A stretch of 64,000 nt of DNA from Hymenoscyphus infarciens (GCA_001414345.1 LLCB01000010.1:186001-250000), one strand, 5' to 3'. Counted from the first letter of the stretch, positions 22,087 to 34,400 are shown. The notes: generated by a model not told the origin, from the letters alone. Numbers and translations: made by a program.

Positions 22087-23839
22087 ATGCCCGGGATAAA
22101 TCTCTCTGTGCCATACATATACGCTCGCAGTCTGCGAGCTTGTCGACTTCGCAATGCATGCCCACCCGAAGCTCGGCCTGCGAGCCAGCCCTTCTCCAGT
22201 GCGCCACATCGAAACTCCCAGCATAACAGCTCGATGACGGAGAAGGAAACTACTTCTTCAAGCGAAGCACAAATCCTCTCGAATCAATCGAAAGATGCCG
22301 CTCAAGCCTCACAGAAACAGCAAAATCATGTCGTAGGGCGGGGAGCTATGTCGCGCCGGCTTGCAGAAGCAACCGAAGATGCCATACTGGAAGGTGGACG
22401 GGCTGGGAGGAAAGCGGTTGAAGAGGCCGGATTTTCTGAGGAACTGAAAGAGAGACTTTTGGAGAGAGTGAAGGCGCATACCTTTCGTTCCGAAAATCCA
22501 ACAGCCTTTGCGGAGGCAAGCTTGACATCGAGAGTTGGCAGCGGTTCACGGGACATTGCCGCTGCACAGGCTTGGACGGGCGAGGAGAACCCAGAGGATA
22601 CAATACTGCGGATGCTGGACGATGCGAAGAAACCACTGAAACCCGCCCTGCGAGGTCCCGCAAAGATTCCAAGCCCAGTCGTCGACCTGAGATTAAAGCG
22701 CGAGCCTAAACAACGCCCTGGACAAAGATTGGCAAATGCGCGAGATAAAACTTCGATTTATTCGATTTCCAAAGACACACAAATGTCGGATGACGAAAGG
22801 CAGAAGATGCGGCAGGAATTGAAGGATAGGTTCTCGCCCGAGGCCCGAGCAATGCCCAATTCACTTCAAGGACTAGCTGCACTTGCAAATGAGAGAATCG
22901 AGGATGCTATTGCAAGAGGGCAATTCAAGGTACGTACACCGGTATCTTTAGCAGGCACATATATTAATAGGTTCCAAGAACATACCTCGAGGCAAAGCAA
23001 TTGAACGAGATACGAGGGCAGATAACCCGTTTGTTAATACCACGGAGTACATTTTAAATAAAATGATTCAACGACAGGACATTGTTCCTCCTTGGATTGA
23101 GAAACAACAAGAATTGGTCAAAACTGCACACGTATTTCGAGCCCGACTACGAAACGATTGGACACGACAAGCTTCAAGGACAATCGCAAGCCGTGGTGGT
23201 ACTCTCGAGCAACAAATGCGCCAGGCGGACCTTTATGCGGAAGCAGAGCAAGTGTACAATCCGAAACGGAGAGCTGTTGAGCAAGTATCAGTTCCGACGA
23301 ATGCCACCAGCGATCCAGTAATGCTGAACATCACCCGAACCGCTCCCGCAGAATCTTCAACTCAAGGTCCCCTGATACAGGTGTCAATAGAAACGAAGGG
23401 ACCTGTGACGGAACCTATCAAGTCAGCTCAGGAGAGTAGCTCTCAAGTTGAATCTGGGCCAATTCAGCCTCTACATGCACCATTCCGTATCCCAGAATGG
23501 GAAAAGTCAGAGCTATCATATCTAACTCTCGCCATCACGAATCTCAACGGCATAGCCAGATCATACAACCTTATGGCCCCCGATCTTGCCAAGAAACCCT
23601 ACTTTTCCCTCGAACGCGAACTCAAATCCTGCTATGCGGATGTTGCTCCAATTTTATCAAAAGCAATCAAAGAGCGAGCAAGTCGTCCAACAAAAGAATT
23701 TGTCGAGAAGATAGGCCATAAATCCGGTGGGGTGTTAGAACGGTTCGGCAAGGATACAGCGAAAATTTATGATTCCAAGAGGCCATTATACGGATTCAAG
23801 GAATTTTGGACTGATTTATTCGGGGAGAAGAGAGCTTGA
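22087..23839 (+). CDS. DUF1992 / DNAJC28-like conserved protein, probably mitochondrial
   Basis: Exons are 22087..22929 and 22979..23839, giving 567 residues. The 49-bp intron has a GTACGT donor and ends CCAAG, joining ERIEDAIARGQFK to NIPRGKAIERD. The domain spans that join: LAALANERIEDAIARGQFK, the invariant-looking IPRGK, DNPFVNTTEYILNKMIQRQ, then VPPWIEKQQELV. This is the DUF1992 domain found in DnaJ homologue subfamily C member 28. No J domain with an HPD motif is visible, as in other fungal members. The first ~40 residues are Arg-rich without acids up to position 25 (SLRACRLRNACPPEARPASQ), suggesting import into mitochondria. The C-terminal 200 residues contain a second helical block (ARSYNLMAPDLAKKPYFSLERE). 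Molecular function is not established. Confidence 0.87.
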
Positions 23840-24380
23840 CTTAGATATCTAGGTAATAACTTGGTTGAATGAGACAAGAAGGTAAATAAATCTTGTACAT
23901 TCCCTTCCCCTTGAAACTCAAAGTTCAGCAAGGTCACAAGCAGGAAGTTGAAAGTAACGGTAAAGAAAAAATCGTACCTTCCATGTTAATTACCGTGTCA
24001 ACTTCCATCGCAGCTTCCTTACTAAGGCCTTCGATGCTATGGCGATAGACCACAAGCACGAAGTCGCACCTGCTTCTTGTAATGTGAACTATTTAGGCTT
24101 TTCCTTGAATGCAATCCCGTGAAGTTCACGACTTCTGCTTGACATTCTCCCTTCTCTTCTCATCACAAATTTTGGATTGCACGCTGCCCGCATTTTTGAT
24201 TCATTGACGTTACGCTCGAAGGTTACCACTGTATACAACTTATCTGATTTGTATACACCAACCTTACATTACTCACATACATTTTGTGTGTGTCGGTATT
24301 CTCAACTCCCAAGTTTAGAACTCAAACAGCAGGCTCAGCGCCCGTATCAACATCGGGTATCTCGAACTCCGGAATCAACA
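23840..24380. other. Intergenic / leader of the 798-aa protein gene
   Basis: 541 bp. An upstream open frame in phase with the next gene begins near 24177, but the first good ATG context is at 24381 (CAACAATGAG). No other feature is seen. Confidence 0.4.
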
Positions 24381-26826
24381 ATGAGATCTCCTTCTCCTTG
24401 CGAAGCTGCAAAGGATGCAAAGCATCGGCGACAATCCATCTCCTTTGCTGATGCAACTAAATTCCTCCAACAATCTCCCGTCAGTGCCCGTCTTCGTCGA
24501 AGTCCTAGAAAACACAAAGGAAGCTTGAAGAGAGATGAAGAAATATTATCACATTCATGGGATTCTCCAGGAGATGTCTCATATGCACCTGCAACCAAGA
24601 TTGTGGATTTCGAGCATGGGGAGCCTTCGGATGAGAGTATGGAAGATACCGATACTGGTGGTAAGTCTTCAGTTTGGATTCGACAAAGCACTTGCTGATT
24701 GCGCGAAAGATCCCAATGATTTGAGAACCCCCAGTCCTTTGGAGCCCTCCCCGTTGGCTGCGAATCATGGCTCTTCTTCTCCATCTGCCGTTGAAGGACA
24801 AACTCCAATATCCACTCCGTTACGCCCGCCGATGTTCCCTCCCAGTGATGACCCGCCTTCCACAAGATTATCAAGAAAGGCTTTCAACCCTGAGAAATTC
24901 GAGGAAAATATCCATCAAATTCGAGAGGCTAATCCATTCTGGTTTACTCCCTTCCGCTCTTCAACATTGCCGCCAAGTTATGAGTCGCCCTCTACAGGTT
25001 TATCGAATAAGACTCTCAACCCGGAGCAATTCGAGAAACATCTCGAAGATAGCCGACGAGATACCAACACATTCCGGGACTTCGAAGCTTTTGATATTCA
25101 GGATCGAGATTTCGGTGGCCAGGATTGGGGAACTATGCTTGAGGTAGGTACTGCACCCTCAACACCCACGTTTAAAAAGCGACGAACGAACTCGCTAGTC
25201 TTTGATACGCCAGCCTTCGACGAGTTCAAGGATTTGAGATATAGTCCTAGCACACACGAAAGTGTTGACAAGACTCTCCGTGATACCCAAGAGACAGATC
25301 AGCTGTCTTTCCAGGAGATCTTTCAGATACACCAAGAAACTCAACTCCAATCTTCGCGATCACCAAAGCGAAAGAGGAAAACGCTTGATAACCACAAAAT
25401 ATCTACCCATTATAAAAGCTCTCAAGAAAAAACCCCACTCTACGTCCCTAGGAATGAAAAATCAGCCTACACAACTCAGAGCCTACAGCCGAATCCCTTG
25501 GGAACGACAGTATTACAGCAAGACACCTCTTACGACCAAGAATGTCATCACCAGGAGAGTCCCTCCTCGAGTCTCTCAAGTCCCCCACCAAAACGACGAA
25601 AAATAGACCTTGAAGGGAAGGAAAACATCACACCCTTTGTGGTTGGAGAAAACAAAACCAAATGTACTATCTGGAGCAAAGGCAAAACTGGCGCCACGAA
25701 GAGGAGATTTTTAAGAGAGCAGAAGATGCAACAACAAGGTTCCTTTTCTTGTCCACAGAAACTAAAAACCTGTTATCCTCAGAAAGACAACAAGTGCGAA
25801 AATTTGTTCATGTATGAAGGCGCCAAAATCATGTTCGGTTCACCATGGAAAAGCAGCTTGAAAGCTCAGAACCATGAGCACAATGAATTCCATCTAAGCG
25901 AGCCAGTCAACCCCTTCAATGCTGAAGCCCTACCCTATTGTCCACCTCCAAATTCACTGGCTAATCTTGCCCAAATGAAGGTCAACAACACCTCAGGCTC
26001 CACCGATTCTCCTTGTACACACTTTTCTCCTCTTTCAACTGCACAACTCAGAGAATTCCTTCCACTGACCGTCATAGTCAACATTGCGCAAACCAGTATG
26101 TCAGCCCGAAGCCGAACAGCAGATAATATGGAGGATGTGATCCAAGGAGGAGGGGTTCCAGAGACACAAAACCAACCACGAAACTTCCACCAGGTCAACC
26201 AAAGCGACCCTCAAACCACCGAATCTCACGAACAAGCCACTGTCCTTGATCAGACTCCCGATCTTCTCCACCATCAAGGCTCTGCTCCGACTTGGACCTT
26301 CGACGCTACACCCAATAGACCTACCGCTCACCACGGCCCAGCAGCAGGTCCTATTCCACCTTATGCCACCCTCAATCCCAACTTCAGCCATCGTCAAGAA
26401 CCAAGTACCCAACATCAGAACCCTCGAGTCACGGCTCCAACCCATGCTGTTGCCCCTGCTCGACGACTGGGTGGCATGACCATTGGTTTGGACGACCCAT
26501 CAGGATCGAGTTTACCATCTAGACTGCGAGAGGGATGTAATTGCGAGGATATCAGGAATACGCCTCGGGAGTTGGGTATCATATTCAAGTGCAGGCTTTG
26601 CGATCGCGTGATTGGTACTAGGGAGGGGGGGAGTTCCTTTGCAGATAGAGAGGCGAATGGGGAGTTTTATGGGGATGAGCAGGATGCGGACTATTTTGAG
26701 TGGATGAAGACGTGGGTTTTGGAGAGGGTTCAGGCGGCGGTGGAGGAGGAGGAGGAGGAGGAGGAGGGGGAGGGGGAGGAGGTTGAGGTTGAGGTTGAGG
26801 TTGAGAGAGCGTTGTTTGTTTTTTGA
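24381..26826 (+). CDS. Unknown 798-aa protein, largely disordered, with C-terminal Cys4 motif
   Basis: Exons are 24381..24660 and 24710..26826. The 49-bp intron has GTAAGT and a GCTGAT branch-like site, and restores frame (DTDTG to DPNDLRTPSP). The N-terminal part carries RRQSISFADATKFLQQSP and SARLRRSPRKHKGSLKRD, Ser-Pro-rich and basic, like a nuclear protein with CDK-type sites. The middle is disordered with several KRRRK-like basic clusters (SPKRKRKT, PPPKRRKID) that could be nuclear signals. Near the C terminus CNCEDIRNTPRELGIIFKCR followed by LCD gives C-x-C-x15-C-x2-C, a possible zinc-binding knuckle. A helical stretch (YFEWMKTWVLERVQAAV) follows. The last ~25 codons are GAG/GTT runs encoding Glu and Glu-Val repeats. 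I do not recognise the family. The gene lies against the repeat block. Confidence 0.75.
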
Positions 26827-27030
26827 TGGTTGAGGTTGGGGAGGATGGAGGTGTGAGTTGGTGGCGTAGAGGATGGGAGAGAAGTTGACTGGCTGACTGG
26901 TTGACTGGGGGTTGGATGAGAGTGGAGGGGTGTTGAAGTAGCTGTAATGAATAATATTGTTGCTACACCTGATTCCAAACTATCTTTTGAAGTGAAGTGA
27001 GATGTTATTTATGATTTCACATGAGAGCTT
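26827..27030. other. Transition from gene-rich DNA to RIP-type AT-rich block
   Basis: The 3' flank of the preceding gene. GC-containing words disappear within about 200 bp and AT-rich repeats begin. Confidence 0.6.
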
Positions 27031-27610
27031 TGGATAAGGAAGTTAATGTAATGAAGTTACTTGGATATTTTGAAATAGGAAGTAAGAATAGTCAGAGACT
27101 TAAATATAAGTCCTGTCTTTTGATTTTAATTTTCTAAGAGCCTTGGATAATGAAGTTGAGATAATAAAGTTACTTAGATAGTTTGAAATAAGAAGGAAGA
27201 ATAGTTAGAGACTTAAATTTAAGCCTCGTCTTTTGATTTTATTATTCTAAGTTTGTTAGAATAGTAAGTTTATATAATATAGAAAATACTTTTATTTATT
27301 ATTCTAATTCTACTTTACTTAATAATACTATACTTTAATCATATTATACTCTATAGTTAACTTAATCAAAACTAGTAGAGTAAGTGACATAGATATTTTA
27401 AAAATAAAAGGTAAGAATAGTCAAAGTCTTAAACACAAGTCTTATATTTAACTTTTATTATCTAAAGCGATAGTATAAATTTATATAATATATCAAGTTC
27501 AAAAGATAAGAGTAAGAATAAGTACGTCTTTATAAAAGTTAATTATCCTCTTTTACTTCTATTATTCTAAAAGTTCTAGTATAATCTTTTTTAATAACCA
27601 GTTAAATACG
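27031..27610. repeat. Degenerate tandem repeat (about four copies) at the edge of the AT-rich block
   Basis: The first two copies (27031-27137 and 27138-27250) share GGATAA, AAGTTACTT, GAAATA, AAGAATAGT and AGAGACTTAAAT in order. A third copy at 27371-27505 keeps GTAAGAATAGTCAAAGTCTTAA and the following TTTATATAATATA. A fourth, worn copy lies at 27505-27610. Copies differ mostly by transitions. Related sequence reappears at 28400-28520. Confidence 0.75.
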
Positions 27611-27771
27611 AAAAGGTATTTATAAGAAGAACTAAACAAGTATTTAAGGCTTAGAATAAGACTTGAATTTGTATTTCTATTATTTTCAAATAGTTATAAT
27701 ATACTATATAGAACTATATAATAGATAAGGTTTGAATAATTAGCGTAAGAACTAATAGAGCGTCTAGAAAG

Positions 27772-28389
27772 TATAAAAGTCTAAAAACGACTAAATCGCA
27801 AATCGCAAATCGCAAATCGCAAAAGTTAAGTATTTATAGCTAATCGCTATAGCTAATCGTAATACTCTCTTATTCCTTAGCCTATTCTTTTATATATCAC
27901 GTATACCGAGAGAGTATAAATAAGAATTTAGGTAAGAGTCTAGGAGAGAGAGAGTAAGAGAGTAAGAGAGTAAGAGAGTAAGAGAGTAAGAGAGTAAGAG
28001 AGTAAGAGAGTAAGAGAGTAAGAGAGTAAGAGAGTAAGAGAGTAAGAGAGTAAGAGAGTAAGAGAGAAAGAGAGTAAGTAAACATTTCAAAGGAAAGTTT
28101 TTCCTAGTATAGGTAAGAGGAGTTTAGCTAAAGTAGTAAATAACTCGCTCTCTCTCTCTCTCTCTCTCTCTTATTTATCTAGAAATAATAGAAAGACAAT
28201 AGTAAGAGAGCGATGTCACTACTATATACGTGCTACTTATTAGCCCTCTCTATTCTTTATTTAGCTAGTTACTATAGTTAAGACTATCTAGTCTTAATAT
28301 TAAGTGAGAGAGAAGAGAGGAGAAAGAGAGAGAGGTAATTTAATTATTCTCTTTTTTACTTATAGAAACGTCGTTTTTAGACTTTTATA
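27772..28389. mobile_element. TA-flanked inverted-repeat (MITE-like) element, copy 1, uninterrupted
   Basis: A perfect 20-bp inverted repeat bounds 618 bp: TATAAAAGTCTAAAAACGAC at 27772-27791 and its reverse complement at 28370-28389. The outer TA on each side fits a TA target duplication. The inside has no coding capacity: an 8-bp minisatellite, a purine tract, a (CT)n tract, and a small palindrome AAGACTATCTAGTCTT near 28285-28300. Copy 2 at 29393 shares these internal blocks in the same order. TA duplication suggests mobilisation by a Tc1/mariner-type transposase, which is not present here. Confidence 0.8.
27950..28077. repeat. Minisatellite, 8-bp unit AGTAAGAG, about 16 copies
   Basis: AGTAAGAG repeats almost perfectly through this interval, inside MITE-like copy 1. 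The near-perfect state contrasts with the worn surroundings and suggests recent slippage expansion. Confidence 0.9.
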
Positions 28390-29254
28390 GATTTAGAATA
28401 CCGTAACGAACTAATACGTCTGAATAAAGGTTAAGTATCTTTTTACTTATTATTTACTTTTACTTTTATTATTCTAATTTCTAAATATTCTAGTAAAATA
28501 TCTTTTAATAAAGAGATTAACGTGAAGCTAGAAAGCTGATATTATATAAATTCTTCTAACTAGGATATAGTAGCTAGAATTCTCTAGTGTCGTCTACGGT
28601 TATAATCTCCTAGTAGCTAGAAGACTTCTTTCCTTTTTATCTCAAGTATAGAAGATTCTAGAGTAGTGTATATATATATATATATAGCGATTATCTAGAG
28701 TTCTAAAAACATGACTTTTTCTATACTAGAAGTTAATAGAGAACTATCTATAATAACTTAATAAGTGAATATAATAAGTAATAATAAATAAAAAGAGAAG
28801 AATATTTTTACAAAGTACCAAAGGAAGGCTATTTCCACGATTTACTTATAACTTATAACCTTTAATTTTCATCTCAGAAGGAAATAAGCAAAAGATAGTA
28901 GTCGTAGAGAAACATATCTCTCTATCTCTCGCTCTCATTTTCCAAATCTCTATAACTAAGATCCTATAAATAAGATCCTTACTCTAGAATTTCCTTCTCT
29001 AAAAGACTCTCTTCTCTTACATTTTAGTCTTAATAGAAGTAAGTGTTTGTTCTAGAAGATTCTTCTCTAAGACGCGCTTTTACGAACATCTTCCTCTAAA
29101 AGGTCTTCTAAATATAGATGTTCAAAGTAGATATATAGATTCTTCTAATATACTATATATAAAAAACTATAGACTCTTATATATAGAGAAGCTACTAGTA
29201 TAGTATAGTATAGTATAAATCGCTTCCTCTCTCTCGCTTACTTAGAAATATTAT

Positions 29255-29290
<36 letters not shown>

Positions 29291-29392
29291 TACTTCTCTT
29301 TCTCTTTCTCTCTTAACTAACTATCTCCTTTAAATTTCTACTATCTACTATTTCGCATCTTTCTATCTATCTAGATAAGGCGTCTTAGATAT
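28390..29392. repeat. AT-rich RIP-type sequence between the two MITE-like copies
   Basis: No gene. It contains TA microsatellites near 28667-28687 and 29260-29286 and a stretch at 28400-28520 related to the tandem repeat at 27.5 kb. Confidence 0.6.
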
Positions 29393-29809
29393 ACTAAAAA
29401 GTCGGAATCGACTAAATCGTAAATTATAAAGTCGAGCTAAAGTAGAGCTTAATAATATTATTATCTAAGCCCTTTATTAAAAAGGGGTAGAAGAGCATTT
29501 TACTACTTCTTAGTCTCTCTCTCTTACTACTCTTTCCTTCTTTAGTATATTATATAAATATAAGTATATAACGGAAAAAAGAGGTCTTACGTAACCCTTT
29601 TTCTCTCTATATATAGTAGAGTTTTTACCTTTGAATATAAGGCTCCTTAGAGCGTTTTTAACCTAAAAATAAGTTATAAAGTATAGAAGAGAGAGAGAGA
29701 AGGAGAGAGGGAGAGAGAGAGCGAGAGGGCGAGGGGGCGAGTAAACATTTCAGTAGAAAGTTTTTCCTAGCATAGGTAAGAAGAGTTTAGCAAAAGTAGT
29801 AAACAATCC

Positions 29810-29851
<42 letters not shown>

Positions 29852-30008
29852 ATTTATCTAGAAATAATAAGAAGAATATAATATAATAGTAAAGAGACAA
29901 TAGTGAGAGGGCGATAGTAAGAGAGTAATATTACTACTATATATATAATATATATTTTATTTTCCTTCTCTATTCTCTAATTAGCTAGTTACTATAGTTA
30001 AGACTATC

Positions 30009-30199
30009 TGTGACAGTCCTAGTCATATATGTTACTTATGTAACTAGGTTAGCCCGAGGCTTTGCTAAGGCTTTACTTAATATATATAAATAAAGCTAGA
30101 GTACTTATACTCTTTACTTTTCTCTTTAGTTTAGTTTTTCTTAATATTAGGTACTATTCTATAAACACTCTCTTTATATATTTATAGAGAGCTATTATA
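30009..30199 (+). repeat. 5' LTR of the chromovirus (191 bp)
   Basis: Pairs with 46973-47163. Preceded by target duplication CTATC. The TG start is kept, while the end reads TTATA where ACA would be expected, as RIP would produce. Confidence 0.88.
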
Positions 30200-30954
30200 C
30201 TAAAACTAAACTCTCTCTTTTTACCTAGGAAAGCTATTACTAATATCTTAATAATAATATATATATTTACTTATATTAAATCTACTAAATTTACTATCTT
30301 TCTCTATAAAGCCTAATCTATTTACGTTAAGTAGTAAGGTCTAGTATTCTTTTATTAGCTATATTAAGCCTTTTAAAGATAACTTATTAACCTAAGAACT
30401 ATTCTACTCTACTTTAGAGTTAGTAGAGCTAATCCTTCTTCTCTCTTCTATTAATATTATATCTTAATCTAGCTTAAGAACTTAACTTAAAAAAACATAT
30501 ATACTAGCTATTACTATACTACTACTACTACCTCCTTCTATTAAGGTAACTACTAGTTCCTTATAGTATAAGATTCTTAAATTACCTCTACTTAACTCTA
30601 CTTTATAATAAATCCTTAAAGTAATAATCTTATTAATAAGTAAAGTTTATAAACTTAAAGTAAATACTTTAAATATAGCTAGTACTTCTTATTAATATAC
30701 TTTTATTTAGCTATAAACTCTTAATATAACTCGTTCCTCTTTTATAGTTCTATTATCTAAGAAGATAAGTAAGATAGCTAATTCTTACTAATTTACTATA
30801 AAAGATAAATTCATCTATATAACCTAGGAAACTAAAATTATAGTAAAGCTATCTATTAATACTAACTACTTTAAGTTTAAGAAAGTAAGAATAAATTTAA
30901 TTTACTACTATACTTCTAGAAGAGCTTAAAACTATATTTACTTAAGATATAAGT
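30200..30954 (+). pseudogene. 5' internal part of the chromovirus (leader and gag start), RIP-degraded
   Basis: The segment between the 5' LTR and the second element. All frames are full of TAA/TAG. By position it is the leader and the first part of gag. No residue motif can be read. Confidence 0.6.
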
Positions 30955-30959
30955 TTAAT

Positions 30960-31455
30960 TATAATAGCATACTATCCTAGATTATTATATAACAGCTAGA
31001 TTATTATATAATAGTACTATTCTGAATTGTCGGCATTTATAAAACTGCTGATACTTCTAAGCAGTGCCGATACCTCTAATACCTCTAGGGCCGAGATTAC
31101 GAATGACTAATACTTATATAAGCGAAGTGCTAAAGGTATTAATATCTGATATTTATATATAGAAGGGATTAAGGTTTAAATATTATATATTTAGCTTTTT
31201 AAAAGATTAGAGGTTATATATTTAGCTTTTTAGCTCTTATTATTTAGTATTAGCTATATTAAGCAGAGCTCGGTTATTATTATTATTAGAACTTAGAAGC
31301 TTCTAACCTTCTTATATATAGACGTTTATATTTAGTATAGTAGAGAGATAGTTATTATTTTCTTCTATATTAGAGCCTAGTATCTACACACGTTATTCTA
31401 CTATACGTACTCCTATATACCTCTACTATAGTTATATATATTTTATACCGTTATA
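30960..31455 (+). repeat. 5' LTR of the second element (496 bp)
   Basis: Direct repeat of 41811-42306; preceded by TTAAT. Confidence 0.87.
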
Positions 31456-34400
31456 TAAAAACAATAACTCTTCTTCGTTAGTAATAGCCTTAATAATATC
31501 TCTTTTTAAGCTTATTACTACTTCTTATTTAGAAGTCGATTTATACTTGATTTAGAATATTACGATAATATTCTTATATAGCTAGGTAATTAGAGACTAC
31601 TTAGATAGCTAGTAATAGTAGGGTTTATTATCTATATAGATAGCTAGTATAAATCGTGTTTTAGTATATATTAAGAGATTAGAATATACTAAGTATTTCC
31701 TAAGAGTCCTAATAACCCTAGATTTAGTAAATAAGCTAACTTATAATAGTTATCTAGAAGGCTTCTAAATCTAATCTTACTCTCTCCTTCTAAATCGGTA
31801 TCTTTGAAATGTCGAACCTAGTTCTACTATAAGGCGTTAAACGCTCTTCTAAGGCTACTCCCCTTTCTAAAAGCTGCCTAAATAGCACTTATATACTAAG
31901 ATTAAGAAGATCTTAATAAAATAATAGTTAAAGAAACTAGCGAGACTTCTTAAATATAAACTAGATATAGTCGGTTATATAAGCTTTAGAAGCAGAGAAT
32001 TAAGAAATAAGGAATTAGCTAGCTAAGCTAGAAAGACAGATAAGCGATCTTATAATTTAAAGTTAATAAAACACTTTGCCTCTAAACTCTCTCTAATCTA
32101 ACCCTCTCCTACTTCTAAGCCTAAATTCATACCTCTTTCGACTATAGGCAGCTACCTCTAATGCCTTCTAATAACTCTCTTCTAGAGCTACTACCTCCCT
32201 TTTCGAAAGACTCTCTAAACCCTCTTAGATCTATAACTATATACTAAGACCTAGAAGATTCTAATAAAATAATAAGTAAGACTTCTTAGATATAGACGAT
32301 ATATAGACGAGATAGCGATATAAAAACAAAGGATAAAACGATTAGTTAGATAAGAGACATAATCATAAGCGAACTATAAAGTTAATAACTTAAAAACACT
32401 CTATCTCTAAACCCTTACTAATTCGACCCCTCTTTCGAACCTTTGTTTAAACCCTTCTTTACTTTTTAAAGCCCACGTTTAGACCTCTTTTACTTATAAG
32501 CCTCTACCTCTAATAAACTTCCTACTACTTCTTAAACCTTAAATTAGATATAAATTAGTTAAAATACGCTTTCTATTAGAATAAAACTTAGAAGCGAGCT
32601 TTTAGCTAAGTTATTACTATTTCTTAACTAAATATTATCTAACTCTACTTTAAACTTTTCCTTTAAAAATACCTTTACTAGTAGATATTTAAAAAGACTA
32701 CGGTTATAGACCGAGTCTCTACTAGTATAAAGGTTAAAAGAGATAGAAGTTAAAAGAGAAAGAAGTAGAATTAGAAGAAGAATATACTAAAGAAACTTTT
32801 ACTAACTTTAAAAGGTTACTTTTCGAGTATAGCTATACTTAGATAGATACTAGAATTAGAAAGGTTCTTTTATATATAGAATAAAACAAGATTACATCTT
32901 AGCTCTAAAACGCCTCTACTACTTTTAAGAGACGCTAGAATTATAACTTTACTAAGATAGTAAACGATCTTTTAGCTATAGATAAGAAGAGATACTAAAG
33001 TACTAAATATTTAGAAACGACTATACTTATTAATACTAGTACTTTAGTTTAAAAGAATACCCCTCTATTCTTATCTAGTTTAGCTCTAAACTCCCTACGA
33101 TATAATAGTGAATCGTCCTCTACTTTAGAAGTAAAATCAGAATTAGAAGATGAATAAGTCTTTAAGTACTCTAAAGAGAATAAGGCAGCCTATAGGCCTG
33201 AGTAACACAGTTCCTACGACAGTACTAATAAATGTCGTACCTGAAACTATACCCCTTTCTATTATCCTGAACATCGGACAGCATTCTTAACTTCGACAAC
33301 TCAGCTACAACTTCGCCTTTAAACAGCTGAAACGCTACCAACTCTGGTACAGAGTCTTATAGTTGTTACTTTCTTACTTTCTTTTACTTCTAGCAGAGCT
33401 AGAAGTTCTTTTTTTATCTAAATTTAGCTTAAATATAAATTAGTACGCTCTTAAAAGAATAGTAACCTCTTAGCTAAGTTATTACTATCTACGACATTAT
33501 CGACTTTTCGTTTCTAACTTTACTCTAAGTCCTTACTAACCTAAGTTTAGATAAACTTACTTTCTTTTATATCTAGTATATTAGATGTTTTATTTAAATT
33601 TAAATTAGATACGAATTAGTACGCTCCTAAAGTAAGCTCTTAATTAAGTTATTACTATTACTAATAACGTTACCTCTTAATATTCGTTTCCGACTCTACT
33701 CTAAATTCGCCTCTATCTCTGCTTTAGACTTTTTAAACTTTTTAAACTTTTTAAAACTTTTTCTAATCTACTAGACAGGATTAGACTATACTCTTTTAGC
33801 GAACGTGAATACTTATACTTTAATATTAAAGGATTAGAAATAAAGTCTCTTTTATAAATATCTATAAACTAGATTAGATACTATTTAGATCTCGCTTAGT
33901 ATTCTATAGACAATTTTCAGAGTTTACTATATTATTTAAGAGACTTTTATAGAGCTAGGACTACCTCGACACCTCTCTAAATAGCTTAATATATAGGAAT
34001 CAGATAAGAATTAAGTAAAAGAGTTAATTTATAAAACTCTATTAAATACCCTCTAATTCTAGTTACTCTTAATAAGGAACTTATAATAAAAACCTAAGAT
34101 AAAACACTAACTAGTAGGAATGTTCAAAGTTAATAAAGTAAAGAACTAAGACTAAGTTACTACTAAAACAGGGCCTACTAACCCTCTTTAAGCTATAGCC
34201 TCTCCTTTCTCTAACTTATTATCCTCCTCCCTACCCTCCTAAGCGTAAGAAGCCTGAATCGGCTCTTCCTCTACCTCCTTCTTATAAGCACGCTTCTTAC
34301 CTCGGCGACCTTCTATAACCGGCTTCGGAGAGGACGCCTATAAACTCTTTAAGTAGGCCTCGAAGAGGACCTAAACCTAGGTTTAGATAAAGGTCTTACC

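Noticed and set aside
27897..28090. Minus-strand frames encoding repeated LLSYSLTL peptides
   Set aside because: They are translations of the 8-bp minisatellite and have no coding character.
27900..29900. CRISPR-like regular repeats
   Set aside because: The repeats have no unique spacers. They are simple-sequence tracts in a eukaryotic repeat region.
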